Below, piece after piece: positions 8,701 through 18,700 of a stretch of DNA of 19,536 nt. This DNA is from Gonium pectorale (taxonomy: Eukaryota; Chlorophyta; Chlorophyceae; Chlamydomonadales; Volvocaceae). The position numbers were made by a program, and so were the translations under genes. The DNA lies in assembly GCA_001584585.1 (NCBI GenBank), contig LSYV01000061.1:310333-329868 (forward strand). The letters run 5' to 3'. Within the stretch, counting starts at the first letter, position 1. Every line of letters starts with the position of its first letter. The notes under the pieces are model-generated. The model saw only the letters and a list, made by a program, of their open reading frames with translations, was not told the origin of the DNA and made no database searches.

Positions 8701-11700
8701 GGCACCCCGCCCGGATAGCATGGCTGTGCGCACGCTTCCCTCCAATCCAGCCGCCTCGAAAATCAACATTTGCCGCCCTCCCCCCCCCCCGCCTGTTAGA
8801 GTTGGACCCAACTCTCACACCGCCTTCTCTTCCGCTGTCATCGCACGAACAAGAAACGTGGTCCCAACTCCCCATCCGCTCCGCCCGCGCCCAACCGCCT
8901 GCCGCAACCCCTCCTCTCCCGCCCCCACCGTCCGCTGCGTCCAGGTCCGGGTCGTCGCAGCTATCCAGCGTGGACTTGACCTTGAGGCTGACGGAGTGGT
9001 GGTCGGTGGCCACTCGGCCCACCGCCATGGAGAAGGGCGAGCGCTGCGGGTCAGGGAGCGGGAGGGGTGGGGGTCAGGGGGCGAGGGGGGCGCGGGGTCA
9101 GGGTGCGTGAGGGCTGGGCGGGGGACGCGGGGGCGAGGGAGTTGTTGGCCCCACGGGGCGGGGGACACAGAGGGGCGAGAGTGAGCACGAGCAGCAGGGG
9201 CCTGAAAAAGAGGCAAGAGAAGGAAGGTGCAGTGTGTTGAAAAGAAAAAACGCATACGACCAGCGGAAAGCGCGAAAATGATGGCGTCGTTGCAGTGTAT
9301 GTGATGGCGTGCCCGCTGCCGTTCAGCGTGCGGCCAAGCCGCTGCGCATCCCGCCCTGGCCTGCCCCGCCCCGTCCCCATCCAGCCGGCCTTCCCGCCCA
9401 CCTTGAAATGCCCCACGCCGCTCTCGTCCACGGGCACAAAGTACGGCGGCTCGTACTCGTCGGGCGTGTGGTCCTGGTACGTCAGCTTCATGAACAGGTA
9501 CCGCTGTGTGGCGTGGCGGGTATGGCGGGATTCGGGGATGGTTTTGGGGGCTCGGATAGTGTTCGGGATTCGGTTCCGGCCCGGGCACGAACCGATGGCC
9601 GCCTGGGTGCAGGGCCAAGGGCCCCAACCCCACGCAGCGTGCGCACCCTGCCTCATAGCCACACGCTCACCTCAGCGGGCACCTTGTCCAGCGTACGGCA
9701 GACCTGGACGAGCATGCGGATGAGGCGGCAGACCTGGTAGCGCACCGTGTTGAGGTCGGCCTTGCTGTCCTGTGAGTGTGTGTGGGGTGGGGGGGGAGGG
9801 TGAGGGGGAGGGGGGGATGGGATGGGCTCACACAGCCTGGTGGGCGTGGGTCGCAGTGCACGGCCGTGTTTGAAGCAGCTGCCCCCACCACATGTTACCC
9901 AACTGCAGATCACGAGGGCACAATCGCGATGCCCCGCATTCGCCTGTTTCGCGTGCTTCCCGTGTCCCCCTCACGTACCGTACACACATACGACATACCG
10001 TGCACACACCGCCTCCCTCTGCGCCCCCCTCACCTGCTTGAACTCGCCCATCTTGCCGCTCTGCTTGCGAGCCCCCTCGCCCGCCACGGCGTTCACGTCC
10101 ATCATGACCTTGCCGTCGCCGTACTTGAAGCTGAAGATGTACTCCTGCGGTTGGGCGGTCGGGAGGTTGAGGGCCTCTTACTGGTCCACAAGCCGGACTC
10201 GGAGGGGGCGCACTGCTCCAGGCAGCAGCGTGCTCGCCGGGCAGGACAGCTATGCGCCGGAGTGAGGGGGCCGCCTGCGACAAAGATAGCTGGGCGGCCC
10301 TACGCAACACACGCATACACGACCAACCAGCCCAAGCCCGCTCCGACCCACATCGACGGACGCCCGGGCCCCCGCGCGCCCGCCCTCCGTTCCCACGCCC
10401 GCCACCCCGGCCCCCCGCCAGCAACCGTGTAGTTCACCGGCAGCTGCAAAACACCACGCAACTGCACAGAACGTAATGCAAACACGCACAATCAGCACAT
10501 GCACCCACACCCGGCACACACCCGGGCTACGGCGGTGGTCGCCGCCGAACCAACATGCAGGGACATCGCCCCTTCGACTACCTCGGGAGCTGGGTCCTAC
10601 ACCGACGCCATCACTTTCGCGCTGACGCTCGTCGTATGCGTTTTCCTTTTCAACACACCCGGCATACGTGCAAACCCGGCACACGCCGCACATCCCGCGT
10701 GCGCACCTCGAGCAGCTGCGTGCCCTCGGGGTCGTTCGAGATGCCGAAAAAGAGGTTCTTGAGGTAGCCCTTCTTGATGGCGTCGTACACGCCGCCCTCC
10801 ACCCAGTCCACCAGCCGCCGCGACTCGTCGCAGGCGGGCAGCAGCATCTTGATGTGCATGTCTGGCGGGTGGGAGAGGTGGCGGGTGGGGGCGGGTCGGG
10901 GTGTGGCGGGTGTGTGTGTATGCGTGGCGGGGGGAATGGGTCGGTTGGTTGGGAGGACGGGAGGGTGGTAGGGCAGATGCTGGTGGGCGAGGTGCCGTGC
11001 CGTGCGGCGGTGGAAGACGGCTGCAGACGGAAGCGGGACAGCGGGTGACGGTTAGCGGTTGGCAGCTGGCGGTTGGCGGTTGGCGGTTGGCGACTGGCAG
11101 TTGGCAGCTGGCGGTTGGCGGTTGGCGGAGGGGAATTATGGTCGCCTACGGGGTTTTCGTGCTGAGCAAGCGGGTGCGCGAGTTGGGATCCCGACCCCCT
11201 CGATTTCCCCTGTGTGCGAGGAACGAGTCAGTTGGTCACGAACGAATGCCCCCGCCGCGTGTTCCCGACGACGACACACATCGATGCCAGCCTGCCCACG
11301 CTCATCACCCCCCCCACCCCACACACACACACACCTGGCAGCCTGTACGAATACCGCACTGAAAGCGCTGCCCCGCCCGCCTGGCTGACACCACTCAGAC
11401 CCCTGCGCTTCCCGCAAACCCACCGTCCAGGTTCTTCATGTCGACTCCCTTGAAGCTCTTCTCGGGGAAGAGCCCGCGCAGGTAGCTCACGTGGAAGATG
11501 GACTGTGGGGGCGGGGACCCGGGAGTCGAGGGTGGAGGGTGGAAGGTGTGTGGCGGCGGGAGGCAGCGGTCATCTCACGTACTGTGGGCGGCGGAAGGCG
11601 CGTTGGCCTTGAGACAGCGCTGCCAACAAGCGTGAAGTGCTGGCATGCCGGCATGCCGTACGCGTAGCAAGCTGCCGCTTCCCCCGTTTCCCCCGCCGTC

Positions 11701-12392
11701 CCGGCCTGCATGCCGCGCAGGGATAGGCCACACGTGCCTCCCCCCCGGCCCCGCCCCTTCGCCCTTGAGACGTGAGCCGCCCAAGCTGATGTTGCAGTTG
11801 GGATGCATGAGCCGGTCCGACGGCGGCGCTGCTCTGCGCGACGACTCACCACCCGCAGCAGGCATCGCACCAGCTCCAGGGATTCGGTGTGGCTGATGGC
11901 CGTCTGGGCCTGGGCCTGGGCCTGGGCGGCTACCTGGGGGCGACCCTGCGCGGGACAAAGCGAAGGGGGTGGAGGGAGGACATGGATGAGGTGCAGCCTG
12001 TGGCGGCACGAGAAGGGCACTCGGGAGCGCAGGACCTGCCGCGGAGGTCATGGCCGGCATGGGTGAGCGCGAGCCTGCAGGAGCTGTTGCCAAGGCGCGG
12101 CCTCACTAACGCGAGCACGATGCGGGCGGGTGACCAGCGCGCGCGACGCGTTGCGCGGGCGGAGCTTGCGAAATTGAATCGTCAGCAGGCCGCAGCGCCA
12201 GGCGCTGCCGTGCTTCTGTTTCTGTGAGACGAGCTGGCGAAGCTCTCCGGCAAGCAACATGCTGAGCGCCGCGTCACGCTCCGTGAGTTGCGCGGAAAGT
12301 GCGTCCAAGGCCGGCCCCCGGGGCGACGCGGTCTCTCGCGCGCGGGCAGCCCCCGCTGCGGTCGGCGCGCCAAAATGCTCCTCACGCACCAT
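5745..12392 (-). CDS. HOP1: HOP1/ASY1-family meiotic HORMA-domain chromosome axis protein
   Basis: HOP1/ASY1 proteins coat meiotic chromosome axes, promote recombination and are remodelled by PCH2. Minus-strand exons: 12392-12111 (tentative), 11945-11850, 11502-11424, 10861-10707, 10144-10034, 9769-9671, 9503-9402, 9043-8929, 8617-8330, 8218-8067, 7801-7754, 7252-7088, 6879-6529, 6307-6186 and 6003-5745 (TGA stop); 2424 bases in phase. The HORMA domain spans about residues 112-340, with ESLELVRCLLRV, SYLRGLFPEKSF, DESRRLVDWVEGGVYDAI, YLKNLFFGI, YEPPYFVPVDE and HHSVSLKVKSTLDSCDDPD, each paralleling Arabidopsis ASY1 as I remember it. An acidic low-complexity linker follows, then a winged-helix domain (about 494-555), an Ala/Arg-rich region, an ASY1-like closure motif (about 723-734) and an Ala/Lys tail. 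The start is uncertain: the ATG at 12392 could instead splice at once (ATG|gtgcgt), because the first 94 residues match nothing I know. Confidence 0.93.
7621..7755. repeat. Dispersed repeat, copy A, in a HOP1 intron
   Basis: This segment resembles 17461-17640 in the same orientation. The best-matching core runs from tgcctgtcttacattgtc through atcttctagatcat to a CA-rich end. I estimate about 80 percent identity over some 55 bases, with mostly transition differences and weaker similarity upstream (atgtctttgcttgct against atgcctttgctagct). It lies at the 5' end of the HOP1 intron 7753-7253, directly after the donor. It encodes nothing obvious and may be a decayed non-autonomous element. Confidence 0.65.
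9232..9299 (-). repeat. Dispersed repeat of about 65 bp, copy 1 (inverted), in a HOP1 intron
   Basis: Read on the minus strand, this segment contains cgacgccatcattttcgcgc followed by gtcgtatgcgttttttcttt and then tcaacacac. The same order of blocks occurs on the plus strand at 10598-10658. By eye the identity is about 85 percent with a few small gaps. This copy lies in the HOP1 intron 9401-9044. Confidence 0.7.
10598..10658 (+). repeat. Dispersed repeat of about 65 bp, copy 2, in a HOP1 intron
   Basis: This is the partner of the inverted copy at 9299-9232. It reads cgacgccatcactttcgcgc, then cgtcgtatgcgttttccttt, then tcaacacac on the plus strand. It lies in the HOP1 intron 10706-10145, about 50 bases from that intron's donor. 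The two copies face each other and could pair in the same pre-mRNA. Confidence 0.7.
11047..11127. repeat. TTGGCGG heptanucleotide minisatellite in a HOP1 intron
   Basis: About eleven imperfect 7-base units of the form TTGGCGG, with variants TTGGCAG, CTGGCGG and TTGGCGA, occupy this part of the HOP1 intron 11423-10862. Variant units are grouped in the middle of the array, suggesting growth from both flanks or a higher-order duplication. The unit differs from the Chlamydomonas telomere unit TTTTAGGG. Confidence 0.85.
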
Positions 12393-12578
12393 GTTCGTTG
12401 ATCACCAAAGCTAGAGCGAGCTTGGTTGCGGAAGAAAGCAACAGGTGACTGAGCGCGGATCGGTGCGGCTCACGTTAAACAAATAGGAGGAGCACGAGGA
12501 TAGTGTTTAGTCAAGATCGCGAGAAGCTGCGCTATCTAGCCTCTTGCAAACATGGTTGGGCGTCTGCGGCGTGCCAGC
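12393..12578 (-). promoter_or_regulatory. Short presumptive promoter region of the HOP1-like gene
   Basis: Only about 190 to 240 bases separate the tentative HOP1 start codon from the poly(A)-type signals of the upstream ESF1-like gene. The HOP1 promoter and 5' UTR must fit here or overlap the ESF1 3' UTR. It is less GC-rich than the surrounding exons. I could not identify a specific TATA box or binding site by eye. Confidence 0.35.
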
Positions 12579-12634
12579 TTACATGCGGTGTCGTGCGGGC
12601 CAAAATCATGCATGGAGATCCAAATCCGGTTTCG

Positions 12635-12639
12635 TTACA
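12635..12639 (-). terminator. TGTAA poly(A) signal of the ESF1-like gene
   Basis: A minus-strand TGTAA lies about 83 bases downstream of the ESF1 TGA stop at 12724-12722. A second one follows at 12583-12579, about 139 bases downstream of the stop. Either would give a short 3' UTR, consistent with the close spacing to the HOP1-like gene. Confidence 0.55.
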
Positions 12640-12721
12640 AAGTGACCGAAAACTTCTTGGCTCACGCTCCTCAACCTCTCGTGGTCTCTCGTCCGCACAC
12701 ATAAACCTCTCTCAACGGCCC

Positions 12722-15700
12722 TCAAATCCGCGCCTTCTTTGGCCCCTTCCCCAGCGCCTGCGCCCGCTCCTTCTCCTGCCGCGCCTCCGCCTTGCGCTTC
12801 AGCTTCGCGACCATGGCGCGCAGCTCCGCGCCCCCAGTCGAGGCGCCGCCCGCCTGCTCGCCGCCAGCAGGCCGCTCCTGCTCCGCCGCCCCTGCAGCCT
12901 TCGGCTGCGGCGGCTTCGCCACCGGCTGCTGCTCGGGCTCCTGGCCTCTCCGCCTCTGGACCTCCGACAGCATCTTTTCTCGCGCCTGCAGTGTATGAGA
13001 AGAGGACACCACAAGAAGAGTTGAAGCCACACAACTTGGCATTGCCAGACAGCTGCCGTCGCCTTCTCACCCCACAGCCGCCACGCGCACACTCGCCCGA
13101 CTTCCACTCCGGGTACTGAGTATCTGAAGAAAGTGACCCATGGGTCACCAGGGCCGCCCCGCTGCAGTATGACCCACTTCCCGCCACAACCGCTCAACGA
13201 TAAGGACACCATCGTGTTCCCGCAGGCACCTGCGCCGTGCCCACTCAGGCCGCCCTGGGCGGAACCCCAATCCACAGCAGCGACCCCAACACGTCCGCCC
13301 GCCTCCCCCTTAGTTACAGGTTACACGTCCGTCGAAGCCGGGGGGGGGGGCATGGACGAATTGCCATTAGTCCTCGGCAGCGTATGCGCAGTCCCGCTTC
13401 CTTGCCTCCCTGGCTCCGGTTCCCACAGCCCGACCAACCCACACAACATGTGTCCGCCGCCCACCTGCATCTTCTTAAACCGCGGGTCGGTCGGGTCCAG
13501 CGCAAACTCCGCGCTGTGGAACATGTCGGAGAAGCGAGGGTCCGACAGGTTCATCTCGAAGCCCGGCGCCTCGTCGCCGCCGCCCGCCGCGTCCTCGTCG
13601 TCGCTGCCGGCGCGCGCCCGCCGCTTGGCCTCCTTCTTCTGCTCGCGCTTCTCCTGCAGCGGGTGCGGGTGCGGGTATGGGTGCGGGCGCGGGTGCGGGT
13701 GCGGGCGCAGGATCCGGCGCAAGGCGCAGGCACGAAGGCAGGCAGCTGAGCGCGACGTCTGAAGACCAGTACGCGCACGGGCGTCACACCACCACTACAT
13801 TACTCTGCGCTGAGAATCTGCCGCACAACCCAGGCAGGGAAGGAATGCTTTAGAGGCAACCACCTTGACTGCCCGACACGCCCGTCCTCCATGCGCGCCA
13901 AGGTGCCAAGCACCCGCACAAACCAATCTGACCCAGATCGAACGCCCCCAGCCTCCCACGACCCTGTGGGATGCTTGGCACACAGAGAGCGCAAGGAGTT
14001 GGTCCTTGCACTTGCCTTCTTTGTGAGCTTGCGCTTGCCCGCCTCCGGGGCGTCGTGCCCCGCCGGCAGCACCCGCGCCTTGACGCCCCGGGCCGCGTCC
14101 CGCAGCGCCGCGTCGTCCATCAGCAGCAGCTCCAGGTCGGCCGCCCCGTCACGGCCTGCCGAGGCGGCCTGCACACAACAAACAGCACACACGTACAGCA
14201 TCGTTGTACAGTATACGTGCAGTCAAGCACGGCCGCTGCCGCGCGCAAGGTATGCAAGAATCGCATTGATATACATTCCGCAAACCCTGTCAGCTTCCCC
14301 GGCCCTGCCTGGCGGCACGAATCAACACCCGATTACTGCCCAACCCGCTCAACCCGCCCACGAATCCGTCTTCGCGACGGCCGCCATCGGACCGATCCTC
14401 GGGTCCCTCGCCCGCCGCTGCACCTGTCTCTGTCCCTGTCCCTGCGCCTGCCGCTCGCCCCCACCTTGCCGTCCTTTTTGCCCTTCTTCTCGTCCTTGGC
14501 CCCTCCCTTCTTGGCCTTGCCGCCTGCGCGCCGTGCGCCGCCGCCGTCGTCCTCGCTGTCCACCAGCTCCCCGCCGGCGCCGCCGCCGTCCTGCACGCAC
14601 GGAGCCAGAACGTCGGCTCACATTGCCGCACAGAGACTTCGGAGCACGACGGGCCACGGCGCCGCACAGGAGACCGGGAGTTGGAAGGCATGGTGGAACC
14701 TGCCTTCCAGGATAGTAGGGGGATGTAAGCCATTTGGGCCGCAGGCCCACCTAGCAGAACGCACGCCAGCACGAACGGCAAAACGCACGGCGTACGAGCC
14801 GTACGCTCGTCGTACGGTAAGTCCGTACCTGGTTGAAGAAGGGGTCGGAGAAGGGGTCGTCGCCATCGCCTTGCTGGAAAAAGGGATCGTCCGACGCCAC
14901 GTCGCCGTACATATCATCATCGTCATCGCCGTCGTCGCCGTCGCCGGCATCGCCGCCCTTCTTGCCGCCCTTGCCGCCCTTCCTGCCCTCGGCCTTGCCC
15001 GCGTCCTTGGCCGCGGCTTTGCCCTTCTGGCCCCGCGCGCCCCCGTCATCTTCCCCTTCCGAGATATAGTCGTCCGAGTCCTCACTGCAGGGTTGGTGGC
15101 ACATTATAAGCCGAGGTACACGGTGAGCACAAAAAGGACACTGCTAATATGTCGTGATCACGCCTAGTACGCATATGCAAGACAAGGACATGTCGAGAGC
15201 CTTGCCCAGTTACGGCGTGGAGTTTGCCGTGTCAGATGTGAGCGCCGCCCTCAAGACCGGAAGGGTGGGCGCTGCCCGGCCCGCAGCCCACGAACCGCTC
15301 AGGTTCTTTTCTGCAATTGCCAAGTTTGCATACGTGTCCTCACAACACCAAGTTGGTGTGTGTGTGTCACGTTGCGCTTTTTGTCTTTCATGTTCTGGGC
15401 TTCACGGCTAAGACAACGGGTGTTTCACCCACTCTGCTATGGCGGGTGGGGAGCCAGCCGGCTCGTGTGGCCTGCAGCCCCTCTGGGGAGCCTGGAATCT
15501 GTATCTGTATCTGCTGCCCGGCCCGCAGCCCGGGGCACGAGCTGGGCATGCCGCGCCCCAACCCCGCGTTCCCTTTCCACTCGCCTCTCCCCCGGACCGG
15601 ACCGACGGGGACGGGCCCCAGACAGCGCCCCCACCTGTCGCTGAGGTTGCGCAGCCGCCCCTGCGCCTTCCGCTGTGCCCGCTTCTCGCGCTTTTTCCGC

Positions 15701-18700
15701 AGGTACGCCTCCCACACCTGCGGCCGGGAGCGGCAGCGCCAAGCATCAGCGGCAGCGGCAGCGGCAGCGGCAGCGGCAGCGGCAGCGGCAGCGGCAGCGG
15801 CAGCGGCAGCGGCAGCGGCAGCGGCAGCGGCAGCGGCAGCGGCAGCGGCAGCGGCAGCGCCAAGCGGCAGCAATATCGGCGAGGGGAGAGGCGCGGGCGG
15901 TCGGGGCACGGGCGAGCGCAACCCCGACCGCCGCAGCGCACGAGCGCCAACAGCGCCGACCCGGCGCGACGCCATGCGGAGTGGTGTCGCCCATGCGGCG
16001 GTGCCAGCGCAATCGGTGGCCGCGGTGTGGGCTGTACCGCTCCGTCCACCATCATTAACCAATGGCTGGAACGCCCGCGGGGTGGGCACAGCGGGGCACA
16101 ATGGCTGATTTGCTCCACGCGCGGCGTGGTACCGCCGCTGCCCACCGCCCCAGCCTCCCGTCCCCGGCCCGGCCCGCCTCAATCCTCAGGTGCGCCCGCT
16201 CAAGACCCTTGTTACGCACCCCCGCGGCCCGCTCCCCAGCCACGGCCACACTCGCCGGTAGGCATCCCCCGCCGCCCCCCACCCCGCCCGACCGCCCCCG
16301 CCTCGCTCCCCTTCCGCCAACCTGACGCTCCAAGGACTCCATCCCCACAGCCACCCACCGTCTCGCCGGCGCGCGCCCGCTCCTCCTCCTTCTTCTTCTT
16401 CAGCCGCTCGCCGAGCCCCTCCAGGCCGCCGTGGAACGTGACCACCATGTCCACGTCGCCGCCCTTGGAGGCGGCGGCGCCTCCGCGCCGCCCGCCAGCC
16501 GCCGCCTTGGCGGCGGCGCTGGTACTTGGCTCGCCCGCCGCGCCGCGCCGCCGCCCGCCGTCTCCGCCCTCCTCCTCTTCCTCCTCCCCCTCCTCCTCCC
16601 CGCCCTCGCTGTCCGCGCCCCAGCTCTTGCCGCCCACGCGGCCCTTGCTCTTGTCCGCGTCGGCGGAGGCGCCCTCCCCCAGCAGCAGCGCGCGGTAGCG
16701 CCGCCGGATGGCCTCGGCGTCCTCGCCGCGCGGCCCGGCGCCCGGCGCCCCCGCTGCGCCGGCCCCTGCCCCAGCCGCCTCCTCCTCGCCGTCCTCCTCA
16801 TCGCCCCCGTCGCTCTCGCTGCCCAGGTAGGCGGCGAAGTCCGCCTCAAGTAGCTCGTCATCCGTCTTGAGGCGGCGGCCCTGGGGGGCACGGTTGTGGG
16901 GGAAAGGGTATGAACAACGGCGAGCTGGGGCGCCAGCAGCGCTTGTCCCGTCCGGCGGCCATGCCAGTCCTTGCCTAATTTCGCCGGCGAAGGTGTCGGC
17001 GATCCGGAAATCCAGCAGCCGCCAGGTGGAAGGGGGGGATGCGCGGGGGCAGGCGATCTGCTGCTTGTTCCGACAGCGCTCCGCAAAGTGGCGGCGGTTG
17101 TGAGAGACCCTTGGTCCCAGGTCCCGTCTAGAGGCTTCACGCCAGACGCCGTGCAGCGCGGCCGCAGCGCGAACAGAGCCCGCCGCAGCGCCGCGGCCGC
17201 ACCCCGCAGCCGACCAGCGCGCAGACGACAGAGCTGCCGTGCAGCCCCCCGCTGACCACACCGGCTCCCTCCTTCCCGTCCTAACCACTAGTTGACCCAA
17301 CCATCTGTGCGCCGGCTAAGCGGCCTGGCGCCGTGTTGCCCTCTGAGGCTTCGCCGAACCAGCTCTCCCCTCACTACCCCACGGCATCATGACAGTACAT
17401 TCCCCACAGCCTTCACCCGTAGCCGCCGCCAGCCCGCCCCCCTACCACACACAACACACACATGCCTTTGCTAGCTACCGGTACCCCTTAGATATCTTTT
17501 CTGCACTCCGTCACGCATACGTCACACACGCACACACGCACGCCGGGCTAGGATACTTGTTCTGCATGCCTGCCTGTCTCACACTGTCATGCACAGATCT
17601 TCTAGATCATACAGAACACACGCACGCACATACACACGCGCTCGTAGCCGCACCGTCCGCCTCGCCCCCAGCCACCGCGCCTGTGCCCCATCCCGCCCCC
17701 ATCCTCTTCGTTTTGCTCCCCCTCCCCACCCCTCCTCACCCCAAACTCCGCTCGCGCGCGCACCTGCAGCTTCCGCTTGCGCTCCGGGTCCTCCGCGTCC
17801 CATGAGAGCTTGGGGTCGGTGTGCTGCAGCGATATATTGAAGTGCGCTGGCGGCTCGTAGTCGGGCGGCACGTCCGAGGCGGCGTCGCGGACCTGTGGCA
17901 AGCCGATAGGTGTGGTAGGGGTGAGGTACGGGGTAATGGACAGGATGTTGAAGACGATGGTGCGGCACAGGGTGGTCACCGCAACAGGCGGCACGGCGGC
18001 GCTGCGGACCTGCGGCAGGCGGAAGGCAACGAACGGGGGCTGAGAGAGGTACAAAAAGGCTCGGTACTCATGCTATCGACTGTCGCCGGCCCGGTACTGG
18101 CGTGGCGGCCGGGGATCATTGTGGCAGGGGCCACGGGGGCGGCCCCAAAGGCTGAGGTACGGAGAGAGAGAGAGGTGTTGGGAAAGAACGAGCCGCAGTG
18201 GTCTCCACGTGCTCTGTGGCGGACGCCTGGAGGGGAGCAAGGAAGGGAGGCATGCCGTGTCCCATGCACCCCCTCCCCCATTCCCCGCTGCCGCCCGCCC
18301 GCACCTGGCGCCCCTCGAAGCTCTGCTCGTCCGGCACGAAGCGCAGGTCAAACTTGCAGGCGGAGCGCTCGAACTCCAGGCCGTCGCACTCGTTGTAGAG
18401 GTGCAGCGCCGTGGCGATGCAGTCGCACTCCACGATGGCGTAGTAGTACCTGGCGGGGGGTGGGGGGTGGGGGTCAGAAGGCGGGGATGGAGGTAATGAA
18501 GAAGGGAACCAGGTCGCGTCGCGGACACCAAATGCGGGGTGGGGAGTGGGAGGGGATCGGAGTTGGGGAACCCGGGCTTCATGGCGACGGGCTGGTTTCC
18601 TCATGACACGGAGGTTGAGAAGGTCGCTCCAAAGCCCGCCTAAACACACCGGCAAACGGGAGTACCCTCCCGATGGGGAGGGCATGGGGTCCTGAGAAAA

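Noticed and set aside
11047..11127. Interstitial telomere repeat
   Set aside because: The TTGGCGG unit does not match the volvocine telomere unit TTTTAGGG or the plant unit TTTAGGG.
5745..12392. HORMA gene as REV7 or MAD2 rather than HOP1
   Set aside because: The DESRRLVDWVEGGVYDAI block, the long acidic linker, the winged-helix segment and the RKxSxVxxPI motif follow ASY1/HOP1. MAD2 and REV7 are short single-domain proteins.
13971..15167. 398-codon plus-strand open frame
   Set aside because: It covers three well-supported ESF1 exons on the opposite strand and the introns between them. Its composition is typical of antisense GC-rich shadow frames.
15439..16698. 419-codon plus-strand open frame
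   Set aside because: It runs antisense to ESF1 exons and across the GGCAGC array. Its Gly-Ser repeat and Pro/Ser-rich ends are products of the microsatellite and of GC-rich antisense composition, not of a protein family.
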